Of a stretch of DNA of 63,174 bases, positions 1 through 8,448 are shown piece after piece. A program made the position numbers and the translations under genes. Position 1 is the first letter of the stretch. Each line of letters starts with the position of its first letter. This DNA is from Bacteroidales bacterium (lineage in GTDB: Bacteria > Bacteroidota > Bacteroidia > Bacteroidales > UBA10428), in contig JAFGOZ010000602.1 in the NCBI GenBank assembly GCA_016926235.1, positions 1 to 63,174 of the forward strand, written 5' to 3'. The notes beneath the pieces are model-generated. The model was not told where the DNA came from, made no database searches, and saw only the letters and a program-made list of their open reading frames with translations.

Positions 1-2
1 AT

Positions 3-26
3 TATATAGATGAAAAGTATAAATGA
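3..26 (+). CDS. C-terminal tail of a probable antitoxin (partial)
   Basis: The frame entering from the left edge reads YIDEKYK and ends at a TGA that overlaps the ATG of the PIN-domain gene by four bases (ATGA). A 4-base overlap is the usual layout of antitoxin-toxin pairs, and an acidic/basic helical tail of this kind is common in ribbon-helix-helix antitoxins paired with PIN toxins. Only seven codons are visible, so the identity is inferred from position. Confidence 0.4.
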   Translation, partial: YIDEKYK

Positions 27-433
27 AAAAGTTATTCATAGATACTAATATTGTGATAGATTTATTATCACGGAGAGAACCCTTTTTTGAAGAAGCAGCG
101 GAATTATTTTCCCTTGCAGACAAAAAGCAAGTGGAATTATCAGTTTCATCTTTGACTATTGCAAATACCAGTTATGCATTAAGACAAATGGATTCGAATA
201 AAGCGAAGTCGGTTTTGAGAAAACTTAGGTTGATTCTAAAGATATTGCCGTTGGATGATAAGATTATTGGATTAGCTTTAAATGATGAGACTTTTTCTGA
301 TTTTGAGGATGGACTTCAATATTTTACGGCAATCGAAGATGAGCAAGAATTTATTATTACAAGAAATTTAAAGGATTTTAAAAATTCAAAGTTGCTGACA
401 ATGACGGCTAAACAATTTATTGAAACAATATAA
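23..433 (+). CDS. PIN-domain ribonuclease, VapC-like toxin
   Basis: This 136-residue protein is a typical single PIN domain, a metal-dependent ribonuclease fold used by VapC-type toxins. The first acidic residue sits in the N-terminal strand (FIDTNIVIDLL, D7). Further acidic residues follow in the FEDGLQYFTA helix (about residues 94-103), and the closing TRNLKDF motif lies near residue 115. The ATG overlaps the stop of an upstream reading frame by four bases, which suggests a translationally coupled antitoxin just outside the window. The gene is followed directly by an attC-like palindrome, as in integron cassettes, where toxin-antitoxin pairs are common cargo. RNA target unknown. Confidence 0.85.
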   Translation: MKKLFIDTNIVIDLLSRREPFFEEAAELFSLADKKQVELSVSSLTIANTSYALRQMDSNKAKSVLRKLRLILKILPLDDKIIGLALNDETFSDFEDGLQYFTAIEDEQEFIITRNLKDFKNSKLLTMTAKQFIETI

Positions 434-575
434 TAAGGCCAGTTGGCAACACACAATATAAAACGGTTGGGGTTCAGTGGTTTGCGGGACTTTAGTTCCC
501 GCTCCAACTTTTTCCTTGATGGATAAGGACGCAGCCCGAAAACCCAACCGTTTCATATTATCACCGTTGTGCCGC
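434..575 (+). repeat. attC-like imperfect palindrome, copy 1
   Basis: The element starts right after the PIN gene stop. A perfect 11-bp inner stem is formed by 461-471 (AAACGGTTGGG) and 543-553. Weaker outer arms are GGCAACAC (445-452) and GTTGTGCC (566-573), and a loop of about 70 bases separates the halves. The right outer box is close to the integron core GTTRRRY but not perfect. A second, related element at 1553-1689 shares the order tataaaa...ttggggtt..gtgg. The palindrome is seen directly; reading it as an attC recombination site is inference. Confidence 0.5.
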
Positions 576-639
576 ATTCCACACATCGGTGAAAGTTCAA
601 TAATCTAGCGTTACAAATCGATTTTTTAGATTTGTATCT

Positions 640-762
640 ATGAATAAAACAGCTTACACAAGAATATGCTACGAAGAGCGGGTTAAAATTGAAGCTTATC
701 TAAATGCTAGAAAGAAGATATCTATTCCTAAAGAGCTGATTAATTTCTATTGCCAACGATAA
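640..762 (+). pseudogene. IS30-family transposase remnant (N-terminus only)
   Basis: A 40-codon frame begins MNKTAYTRICYEERVKIEAY and continues as a basic helix before ending at SIPKELINFYCQR. The segment TRICYEERVKIEAYLNA matches the start of the helix-turn-helix of IS30-type transposases (YTRITYEERxxIExxLNxG). The rest of the DNA-binding domain and the whole DDE catalytic domain are missing, so this is a fossil. No terminal inverted repeats or target duplication could be identified. Confidence 0.6.
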
Positions 763-813
763 AAACACAAAATTTTGATTTACTGTAATTTATGATTTTG
801 TGTTTTTGCCGTT
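755..813. terminator. Strong hairpin downstream of the transposase remnant
   Basis: A perfect 13-bp stem, AAAAACACAAAAT (761-773) with ATTTTGTGTTTTT (795-807), is extended by AACG (755-758) with CGTT (810-813). The run of T on its right arm would make it a reasonable intrinsic terminator. It overlaps the end of the IS30 remnant and could instead be part of the old insertion's end. Confidence 0.45.
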
Positions 814-901
814 AGTCAGAATTATAAGCGACACTAATGACCGAGTAACAAAAGAATAAATTTAAGCGTCTTATTTATAAAAAATCATAGGATGAGATAA
901 T

Positions 902-1552
902 ATGAAAACAAGCAAGAGAACTGAAAAATTCTGGGATATGCTGTCAAGTAAAACTGATAAGATAGCCATGAAATTTGAACAGACCTATTCCAAAGCAATA
1001 GAAAGAACCAAAAATTACCTCAAGTCTGACGATATTGTTTTAGATTTTGCATGTGGTACTGGATTAGTATGTAACGAGATTGCTTCAAAAGTTGCAATGA
1101 TTCATGCAGTTGATATTTCCTCTAAAATGATTGAGATAGCAAATAGCAAAGCTATTAATCGTAGAATTGACAATATAAAATTTGAGAAGATTTCAATATT
1201 TGATGAAAAGTTTAATATCCAGCAATTTGACGTAGTACTAGCATTTAATATACTTCATTTACTCAAAGATTCTGATAATACAATTGCCAGAATATATGAA
1301 TTGTTAAAGGTTAACGGATATTTTATTACTTCAACCGAATGTGCTGGAGAGAATAAGAGAGCTCCACTAAATATCCTTGTGTTTATATTAATTAAGTTAG
1401 GAATAGCTCCATATATGAGATTTTATAAAACAAAAGAAATTGAAAAACAGATAATTAATTGTGGATTTCGGATTATAGAGACAGAAAGTTACATAAATCA
1501 TAATCAGCCCAATTATTTTATAGTAGCACAAAAGATTGATGATAAAAAATAA
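902..1552 (+). CDS. Class I SAM-dependent methyltransferase
   Basis: The 216-residue protein has a Rossmann-type methyltransferase core of the Methyltransf_11/25 type. Motif I is DFACGTGLVC (about residues 48-57), the acidic loop after strand 2 is AVDISSKMIEIA, and motif IV is FDVVLAFNILHLL. The C-terminal part has the usual LKVNGYFITSTE strand and the closing CGFRIIETESY segment. Substrate cannot be read from sequence. It is a solitary gene followed at once by an attC-like palindrome, which fits a mobile cassette. No RBS stands out; the ATG is the first in frame. Confidence 0.8.
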   Translation: MKTSKRTEKFWDMLSSKTDKIAMKFEQTYSKAIERTKNYLKSDDIVLDFACGTGLVCNEIASKVAMIHAVDISSKMIEIANSKAINRRIDNIKFEKISIFDEKFNIQQFDVVLAFNILHLLKDSDNTIARIYELLKVNGYFITSTECAGENKRAPLNILVFILIKLGIAPYMRFYKTKEIEKQIINCGFRIIETESYINHNQPNYFIVAQKIDDKK

Positions 1553-1689
1553 CGAACGCACAACATCGTGTATAAAAAATTGGGGTTTAGGTGGTTATTG
1601 AGTCGCACTAACTCGCATCAAAGTTTGTGTCGGTGGACACGAACGAAGCCCGCAATCCCCAGTGATTTTTTACCAGCGAACCGTTAAGC
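1553..1689 (+). repeat. attC-like imperfect palindrome, copy 2
   Basis: The element follows the methyltransferase stop directly. TAAAAAATTGGGG (from 1572) pairs with CCCCAGTGATTTTTTA (to 1672) with a three-base bulge, and the right end is GTTAAGC (1683-1689), an exact match to the integron core GTTRRRY. The left outer box GCACAAC (1558-1564) ends in AAC as expected. Extrahelical bases and a long loop are attC features. There is no integrase in the window, so function is unproven. Confidence 0.5.
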
Positions 1690-1864
1690 CCTATATTGAC
1701 CCGGAGAGTCTGACCTTGCAAGACAAGGTTTATCAGGTGGATAATTGAAAAGTCAGGGGAAAATTAATGTCTGTAATTACCAGGTAATTAATATTTTACA
1801 AAAACGTTGTTCCGAATTATGCAACCAATTTATATCCTGTCTGTCTTTTTTAAAAATTATTATT

Positions 1865-4138
1865 ATGAATATTAAATTTTATTTTTTATTCTTATTTCAC
1901 CTGTTTTTTTCACAATTAATATTATGTCAAGAAAGTAAATCTTCAAGTGAAACAAAAGAGAGATATACTATATCCGGACATATCACATTTTCGGATAGTA
2001 TTCATAATTCCGCTGGGGCTCAGGTGTACCTCGATTCTGTTTTTTCTGGTACAATAACAGATTTCTCAGGCAATTATCAGCTTAAAAACATAAAACAGGG
2101 AGAATACTTGTTAGTTGCACAATACTTAGGATACGAACAATATAAGCAGGAGATTACAGTAGACAAAAATCTGGAAATTAATATTCAATTGCACGCCTCT
2201 GCTCTTACTCTGGAAAGTGTTAGCATTGTTTCTGATCGCTTAATTGATAAAACCTCGGTTAGCGATATATCAATGATTGCACCACAGATTGAATCTTTTA
2301 AAGGTTTGCAGGAAGATCCGGTTAATGTACTCACGCTTATGCCCGGTATTACAAAAGGTAACAGCGATTTATTTTCGAGTACCCAGTTATATGTAAGAGG
2401 TGGCGGTCCTGAAGAAAATCGCTTTTTGTATAACAATGTTACTGTTTATTGGCCTTGGTACTCGGGTGGGATCAAATCGGTATTTAATAACGAAATTATT
2501 GATAAAATGGAATTGCTGACAGGCGGATTTAGCGCTAAATACGGAAATGCTATGTCATCAATTGTTCATATTACTACCCGGGATGGTAATTTTAATGAAT
2601 TTGCAGGTAATTTCACGGTTGGCCTGTCAGGAATGCAAACAACCTTTGAGGGCCCTTTTGAAAAAGATAAGGTTTCAGCCTTATTATCTGTTCGTAAAAC
2701 TTACCTGGATTTAATATTAGGCAATAGCCCAGAGTTTCCTGTTAACAATATGCTTGACGGCACGTATCGCATAAGCTGGAAAATTAATGAAAAACATAAA
2801 CTCTCATTTAGTGGGTTGAGTTCAAGGGAAACAATGAATTTCATGACATTTGATCCACAACCCGGAATGCCTGATGAAATCAATTTAAAGACTAAAAGCA
2901 ACAGCCAGAGTTTACAATTACAAAGTATGTGGTCAGATAAATTATATGCCAACCTGTCCGTTTATTTTTCATACAACCAAAGTACATTTAATATTGGTAA
3001 TAACTTACGTATGGATTTACAGGGTCATGAAATAGGTTTACGGGAGGATTTAACCTATAAAATAAACAGGCGCCATAAAATTGATTTTGGAATTGAAACA
3101 GGATTTGGCATGTATAGAAACAAAGGGAATACCCCTCTTAATCCACTGGAGTTAGATATGAACGATACTACAATTCTTTTACGTGAATTTGATTTTAATT
3201 CAGAATCAGGATTTAGTGCTTTATATTTTTCATATACGGGTGATATAACCAACAAATTGTCAATGACTGTAGGTTTACGAGGCGATTTTCTTTTTTACGA
3301 ATATAACCATGCACACAGCGATTATTCTCCCAGGTTTTCTATGAAGTATAAATTGCTGCCAAAAACCAACATAAGGGCATCCTTTGGGTATTTTAACCAG
3401 TTTCCCGATGATGAGGCTTTAACGAATATCCCCAATCTGAAGTCCAATCTGTGTAAACATTATATTGCAGGAATTGAACAAAACTTTAACGCCCATTTCA
3501 AAGGATGGATTGAAATTTATTATAAAGATTATAGCAACCTGGTTGTTTTCAATACCAGTGATAATAATACCGATGATTTGGAATTCTCGAATCTTGGAAC
3601 TGGTCATGTGAAAGGAGCAGAACTATTTCTGATGAGGAAACACGGATCATTAACCAGCTGGATTTCTTATGCCTATTCAATTGCCAAAAGACAACAATCC
3701 TTACATGATAAAGAATATTTCTTTGAGTATGACCGCCCACATATGCTAAATCTTGCAGCAGAGTATGAACTTTCACAAAAAGTGAGTTGGTATATTCCAC
3801 ACCAGGTATCTATGCAATTTCGCTACGAGGCGGGGAATCCATATACTCCGGTAACCGGAGCTGTATTAACTGACAATGGCTGGCAACAGGTAAGAGGAGA
3901 GGAAAATTCAAAGCGAAATCCATCCTTTCATAGCCTTTCGTTAAAAGTAATTTGGTTAAATGAGGATAATAACAAAGTAAAGGTGAAATCATTCTTTGAG
4001 GTTTGGAATGTATATAACCATAAAAATCTGCTGGGGAGAACTTACCAATATGGAACAGAATTTGACAATAATGTTAAAGAAAACAAATATTATTCCACAC
4101 CATTTTTACCAGCAGGTGGTGTGAGAATTGAGTTTTAA
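1865..4138 (+). CDS. TonB-dependent outer-membrane receptor
   Basis: The start is set at 1865, where MNIKFYFLFLFHLFFSQLILCQ is a clear signal peptide; an in-frame TTG at 1745 would add 40 residues with no signal character. The 757-residue protein has a carboxypeptidase-regulatory-like domain (about 30-115, ending YLGYEQYKQEITV), a plug domain (about 130-235, with LYVRGGGPEENRFLYNN) and a long beta-barrel ending in an aromatic-rich strand that closes with F. It would import an unknown ligand using TonB. There is no SusD-like or DUF4249 partner next to it. The upstream leader (1690-1864) contains a small hairpin, ACCTTG 1713-1718 with CAAGGT 1724-1729. Confidence 0.88.
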   Translation: MNIKFYFLFLFHLFFSQLILCQESKSSSETKERYTISGHITFSDSIHNSAGAQVYLDSVFSGTITDFSGNYQLKNIKQGEYLLVAQYLGYEQYKQEITVDKNLEINIQLHASALTLESVSIVSDRLIDKTSVSDISMIAPQIESFKGLQEDPVNVLTLMPGITKGNSDLFSSTQLYVRGGGPEENRFLYNNVTVYWPWYSGGIKSVFNNEIIDKMELLTGGFSAKYGNAMSSIVHITTRDGNFNEFAGNFTVGLSGMQTTFEGPFEKDKVSALLSVRKTYLDLILGNSPEFPVNNMLDGTYRISWKINEKHKLSFSGLSSRETMNFMTFDPQPGMPDEINLKTKSNSQSLQLQSMWSDKLYANLSVYFSYNQSTFNIGNNLRMDLQGHEIGLREDLTYKINRRHKIDFGIETGFGMYRNKGNTPLNPLELDMNDTTILLREFDFNSESGFSALYFSYTGDITNKLSMTVGLRGDFLFYEYNHAHSDYSPRFSMKYKLLPKTNIRASFGYFNQFPDDEALTNIPNLKSNLCKHYIAGIEQNFNAHFKGWIEIYYKDYSNLVVFNTSDNNTDDLEFSNLGTGHVKGAELFLMRKHGSLTSWISYAYSIAKRQQSLHDKEYFFEYDRPHMLNLAAEYELSQKVSWYIPHQVSMQFRYEAGNPYTPVTGAVLTDNGWQQVRGEENSKRNPSFHSLSLKVIWLNEDNNKVKVKSFFEVWNVYNHKNLLGRTYQYGTEFDNNVKENKYYSTPFLPAGGVRIEF

Positions 4139-4195
4139 GATTATTGAACGACTTTTTATTAAAAACCCTAATAGCATTTAAAGTCTGCTCTCACT

Positions 4196-5308
4196 CTAGC
4201 TTCTGGATGAGTTGCCAGTTTTTTTTATGATTTTCTTTTTTCGCTTATCTTTCTTTGGTGCATTGAGTGGTTCGGAATAGGAGGATGATGAAACAAAATC
4301 AAGTTTTGGTTCTTCAACTGTTATCTCAATCAAATCATCGGGCTTAATGCCTCTTTTATTCTGATTAATTATTTCCTTTACCTTATTCAAATGCACTGGT
4401 ACAGCATTTTCCATATCTTTTTCTGAATAGCTGTAAAAAATTATTCGGTTTAGAAGGTCTTTCTTTTTTGGGTATGCAATGCCTTTTTTGGTTTCCAGTT
4501 CCAGTAAAATATCAGGGAAATCATTTTGAGCTTCAAGATAGGAATCGAGCTCATACATAAGGCAACACTTTAATTTTCCGCATTGTCCGGTTAATTTCTG
4601 AGCATTATGAGGCAGGTTTTGAATACGGGCTGCATTTGTTATTACAGTAGTTAAATCAGTTCGCCAGCTTGAGCAGCAAAGTTCTTTGCCACAAGAACCA
4701 ATTCCGCCTACGATTGCAGCTTCCTGACGGGCACCTATCTGCTTCATTTCTATTCTTATGCTGAATTCACGTGCATACCTTTTAATGAGCTCTCTGAAAT
4801 CTACTCTTCCTTCTGATATATAATAGAAAATTGCTTTGCTACCATCACCCTGGAATTCAACATCGCTGATTTTCATTTCCAGGTTAAGTTGAGTTGCAAT
4901 TTGTCTGGCCTTTAACATGATCGGTTTTTCTTTTAACCTTGCTATCTGCCATTTTTCAAGGTCATTAAAATTTGCTTTCCGGTAAATTTCTTTATCTATT
5001 GGGTGCTTTGGTTTTTTCCTTTCTAATTGCATTCTTGCTAATCGTCCGGTAAGAACCACCTGCCCGATATCATGCCCTTTATCTGCTTCAACAGCAACAT
5101 AATCGCCTTGTTTTAGCTGAAGCTTGTTTTTATTCAGATAAAAATTTTTGTGTGTGTTTTTAAATCGAACCTCTACTATACCATCAGTTTCATTGGTGTC
5201 CGGAATATCTTTTAACCAATCGTAGGTATTAAGTTTTCCGCAAGACAAGTCTGATTCACCCTGAGATATATTTAGATGCTCCCTGGCGGGACAATTTGCA
5301 CAAGCCAT
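4196..5308 (-). CDS. ricT: PSP1-domain protein RicT/YaaT-like
   Basis: This 370-residue protein carries the PSP1 C-terminal domain (about 85-170) found in RicT (YaaT). In Bacillus RicT joins RicA and RicF in a complex with iron-sulfur clusters that promotes RNA maturation and phosphorelay signalling. Conserved cysteines are in place: CANC at the N-terminus (C3, C6), C206-GKEL-CC (211-212) and C243-GKLK-CC (248-249). The C-terminal 60 residues are a lysine-rich, low-complexity tail typical of Bacteroidota homologues. It is transcribed away from the next minus-strand gene at 6936. A promoter-like pair lies just upstream. The function in this phylum is inferred from family membership. Confidence 0.85.
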   Translation of the reverse strand: MACANCPAREHLNISQGESDLSCGKLNTYDWLKDIPDTNETDGIVEVRFKNTHKNFYLNKNKLQLKQGDYVAVEADKGHDIGQVVLTGRLARMQLERKKPKHPIDKEIYRKANFNDLEKWQIARLKEKPIMLKARQIATQLNLEMKISDVEFQGDGSKAIFYYISEGRVDFRELIKRYAREFSIRIEMKQIGARQEAAIVGGIGSCGKELCCSSWRTDLTTVITNAARIQNLPHNAQKLTGQCGKLKCCLMYELDSYLEAQNDFPDILLELETKKGIAYPKKKDLLNRIIFYSYSEKDMENAVPVHLNKVKEIINQNKRGIKPDDLIEITVEEPKLDFVSSSSYSEPLNAPKKDKRKKKIIKKTGNSSRS

Positions 5309-5333
5309 TATCTTTATTTGTGTTTAGTCTAAA

Positions 5334-5363
5334 CAAAGATAACGTAAATTAACTTAAAGCAAT
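5334..5363 (-). promoter_or_regulatory. Putative Bacteroidota promoter of ricT
   Basis: Read on the minus strand, TATCTTTG (5341-5334) matches the -7 consensus TAnnTTTG. ATTG (5363-5360) lies 18 bases upstream and matches three of four -33 positions. A start about 20 bases before the ATG at 5308 would follow. Sequence match only. Confidence 0.4.
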
Positions 5364-5427
5364 CGAACGAATTTATTTATTATTTTAGATAAGTACCTCT
5401 ATATATTTACCGAAGGATGAACGATCG

Positions 5428-6936
5428 TCAATATCGTCTCCTTTTACGGCTACCGCTTGAACTTGTCCCGAGGAAACTACCCAGAAGTCCGCGAACAAGC
5501 TGCCTGCCCAGTTCATTCCCGATTTGTCGTGACATATTTCGCGTAGCATATTTTTTCAGGTCATCGAACAATTCATTATCCGTTGTTTTTTTCGATTGAC
5601 TCTTTTCTTGTTCCCGGATTTTTTCCTCTTCAAGTTGAGCAGTTTCGAGTGCAAATTTTTTATTGAGTACTTCATACGCCGATTCTCTGTCAACCTTAGT
5701 TTCGTATGCACCATATACCAGCGACTGTTTTATTTTTTCCTGGCGTGTGCTGTCATCAACTGGTCCAATCTGGCTTTGAGGCGGAACAATTAGTGCCCTT
5801 TCAACAGGGTTAGGTATTCCTTTTTCATCTAAAAAAGAGATAAGTGCTTCGCCAACACCTAATTGAGTTATAATTTCTTCAACATTCAGCCTGGGATTTG
5901 TTCTGAAGGTCTCTGCCGCTGCATTTACCGCTTTCTGATCCCTTGGAGTAAATGCCCTGAGAGCATGCTGTATCCGGTTACCAAGCTGTCCCAGAACTTC
6001 GTCGGGTATGTCCAGCGGATTCTGACTTATAAAATAAATTCCAACCCCTTTTGAACGAATAAGTCTGACAACCTGCTCGATTTTATCCATCAAGGCTTTA
6101 GGGGCATCATCAAACAAAAGGTGCGCTTCATCGAAAAAGAAAACCAGTTTAGGTTTATTCCGGTCACCAGACTCGGGAAGTTCCTCAAAAAGTTCAGAAA
6201 GTAACCAAAGCAGAAAAGTTGAGTATAAGCCCGGCGAAAGCATTAATTTATCGGCAGCAAGAATATTTACAATTCCTTTACCCTGGTCGGTTTGTATAAA
6301 ATCGAAAATTTCAAAAGCAGGTTCTCCAAAAAACATATCGGCTCCCTGTTCTTCGAGCAGTAATAAGCCACGTTGAATAGCCCCGATACTGGCCGTTGAA
6401 ATGGTCCCATAGCTGGCGGTATATTCAGCTTTTTTACCGGCAACAAACTCAAGCATTTTTCTTAAATCTTTTAAATCAAGAAGAAGGAGGTTGTTGTCGT
6501 CAGCTATTTTAAATACGAGGTTTAACACTCCAGCCTGAACGTCATTCAGGTTTAATAATCGGGCAAGCAATACCGGTCCCATTTCGGAAATGGTGGTACG
6601 CACAGGATGCCCCTTTTCTCCAAAAATATCCCAAAAGCAAACCGGAACAGGTTTTGAAATATAATTATTAAGTTGCATCTTTTCAATTCTCTCAGAAATC
6701 TTAGGGTGCGATTTTGCCTGTGAAGCTATTCCTGAAAGATCACCTTTAACATCTGTTACAAAAACAGGTACACCCAAATCGCTAAAAGTTTCGGCAAGCA
6801 CTTGCAGGGTTACGGTTTTTCCGGTTCCGGTAGCTCCGGCTATTAATCCATGGCGGTTTGCCATTTCCGGTACAATGAAGAGCTCTTTACCTTCGTGGTT
6901 TTTACCAATCAGGGGTAGGCCAGCTGGAGATATCAT
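5428..6936 (-). CDS. HerA-like ATPase of the DUF853 (YjgR) family
   Basis: The 502-residue protein matches the YjgR/DUF853 family of FtsK-HerA type P-loop ATPases. The Walker A motif is GATGTGKT (about 34-41), Walker B is [11 protein letters not shown] (about 264-274), and the family segment [33 protein letters not shown] follows. An opening strand that places the nucleotide loop ([17 protein letters not shown]) is intact. The C-terminal tail is coiled and ends in a basic GSRKRRRY. Family members are widespread, but their cellular role is not settled. Length agrees with the family (about 500). It is monocistronic, with a short gap before ricT. Confidence 0.85.
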   Translation of the reverse strand: MISPAGLPLIGKNHEGKELFIVPEMANRHGLIAGATGTGKTVTLQVLAETFSDLGVPVFVTDVKGDLSGIASQAKSHPKISERIEKMQLNNYISKPVPVCFWDIFGEKGHPVRTTISEMGPVLLARLLNLNDVQAGVLNLVFKIADDNNLLLLDLKDLRKMLEFVAGKKAEYTASYGTISTASIGAIQRGLLLLEEQGADMFFGEPAFEIFDFIQTDQGKGIVNILAADKLMLSPGLYSTFLLWLLSELFEELPESGDRNKPKLVFFFDEAHLLFDDAPKALMDKIEQVVRLIRSKGVGIYFISQNPLDIPDEVLGQLGNRIQHALRAFTPRDQKAVNAAAETFRTNPRLNVEEIITQLGVGEALISFLDEKGIPNPVERALIVPPQSQIGPVDDSTRQEKIKQSLVYGAYETKVDRESAYEVLNKKFALETAQLEEEKIREQEKSQSKKTTDNELFDDLKKYATRNMSRQIGNELGRQLVRGLLGSFLGTSSSGSRKRRRY

Positions 6937-7131
6937 GTTGTTTTATGCTATAGATTATTATTCTAAATGTAGCAATATTTTCTAATTAATATATCCTGAA
7001 TTACTCGTCGGCTTAATTTATATGATTACCGATGCACATGTTGGCTGATAGATTTTTACAACTACCAGGTTCAGTTTATTTGTTTTTTATTAAGTTTAAA
7101 AAAATTATTTAATTACCAACACATACCTAAT

Positions 7132-8283
7132 ATGAGTGATACATTTACAGAGGTTACCCGTAAATCATACGGAAGCAGGATAAAAGGTGCATTTGGTGGG
7201 ATTTTATTTGGATTAATCCTAATCATTGGCGGCATCTGGTTGCTTTCGTGGAATGAAGGCAGAACCATTAAAACTAAACGCGCCCTTAATGAGGGAGCAG
7301 AACAGGTTGTAAGTGTTGATGCGTCAACAATTCTTCCCGGTAACGAAAATCTGTTAATTCATATAAGTGGAATGGCAGAAACCAGCGTAACGCTTACAGA
7401 TAGTAAATTTGGTGTTTCAGCAAATGCCATACACCTGAAGAGAGATGTTGAAATGTATCAGTGGGTTGAAGATTCTGAATCGAAATCAGAAAAGAAAGTC
7501 GGCGGGGCTGAAGAAACTTCAACAACCTATACCTATAAAAAGGAGTGGAGCGGTTCGTTAAGTAATTCTTCCGATTTTAAAAAACCCGAAGGACATACTA
7601 ATCCATCAGCTATGCCTTATGACGATGATATGGTTTCAGCTGCCGATGTCTTTATTGGCAAATACAAACTAAGCACTAATCTCATTTCCAGTATTTCGGG
7701 GTATGAACCCCTGGATATAAGTTCTCTGAACGTTTCAAATATACCAGATGCCAAACTGGAAGGTAACAGAATATTTATTGGAAAGGGCTCGGAAGCCAGC
7801 CCCGAAATTGGTGATGTGAGAATCAATTTTTCGATTGTCAGTCCCAAGGTTGTTAGTGCGGTTGGTAAACAGACTGCTAGTACAATTAGTTCCTTTACCG
7901 TTTCAAATGGCAAGGATATTTCGATGTTATATGTAGGTAATCTTACTGCAGATGAGATGTTTACAAAGGCAAAGAAATCGAACAAGATTACTGGCTATTT
8001 GTTGCGGTTACTCGGACTGGTATTGCTTATAGCAGGATTTAATTTTATATTCAGGCCTATAGCAGTATTGTCTGATGTGGTGCCTTTCTTCGGAAGGATT
8101 GTGAGAGCTGGTACCGGATTCCTGTCGTTTATACTGGGATTAATAATTGGTTTAGTGACCATGGCTTTAGCCTGGATTGCTTACAGGCCTATTGTTGCGA
8201 TACCATTGCTTGTTGGAGCAGCAGCTTTGCTTGTGTGGTCAATTATCAGATCGCGAAAAAAGAAGCTTGCTGTTTCTGAATAG
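7132..8283 (+). CDS. TMEM43-family membrane protein
   Basis: The 383-residue protein matches the TMEM43/LUMA family. A single N-terminal membrane helix (about 19-41) is followed by the conserved WNEGR segment. A large extracytoplasmic region of about 240 residues comes next, and three closely packed membrane helices lie near the C-terminus (about 286-372). Bacterial members are of unknown function; the animal protein is a nuclear-envelope and ER membrane protein. The final residues are basic (RSRKKK). The gene is alone on the plus strand, divergent from the DUF853 gene, and the roughly 195-base gap between them must hold both promoters. Confidence 0.8.
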   Translation: MSDTFTEVTRKSYGSRIKGAFGGILFGLILIIGGIWLLSWNEGRTIKTKRALNEGAEQVVSVDASTILPGNENLLIHISGMAETSVTLTDSKFGVSANAIHLKRDVEMYQWVEDSESKSEKKVGGAEETSTTYTYKKEWSGSLSNSSDFKKPEGHTNPSAMPYDDDMVSAADVFIGKYKLSTNLISSISGYEPLDISSLNVSNIPDAKLEGNRIFIGKGSEASPEIGDVRINFSIVSPKVVSAVGKQTASTISSFTVSNGKDISMLYVGNLTADEMFTKAKKSNKITGYLLRLLGLVLLIAGFNFIFRPIAVLSDVVPFFGRIVRAGTGFLSFILGLIIGLVTMALAWIAYRPIVAIPLLVGAAALLVWSIIRSRKKKLAVSE

Positions 8284-8333
8284 ATTTAAAGAGTTTCTCA
8301 AGAGATATTAAAGATAGTCATTAAGAGGTCAAA

Positions 8334-8391
8334 GGACGAAGCAATCTGTTATTATAATAACTACGGATTGCTTCGTCCCGAAGTCTCGGGA
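8334..8391. repeat. Dispersed-repeat type palindrome
   Basis: A perfect 13-bp stem, GGACGAAGCAATC (8334-8346) with GATTGCTTCGTCC (8366-8378), is followed by a second small hairpin, CCCGA/TCGGG (8378-8391). This motif style resembles dispersed intergenic repeats in Bacteroidota. It lies between convergent genes and could also end transcription of both. Confidence 0.55.
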
Positions 8392-8448
8392 CTCGTAATG
8401 AAGGAAATAACTAATTTCATTTTCTTGATTCCCAGGGTTTGTTGACTC

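Noticed and set aside
1745..1864. Upstream TTG start for the first TonB-receptor gene
   Set aside because: The added 40 residues have no signal-peptide character and would bury the good signal that begins at the ATG at 1865.
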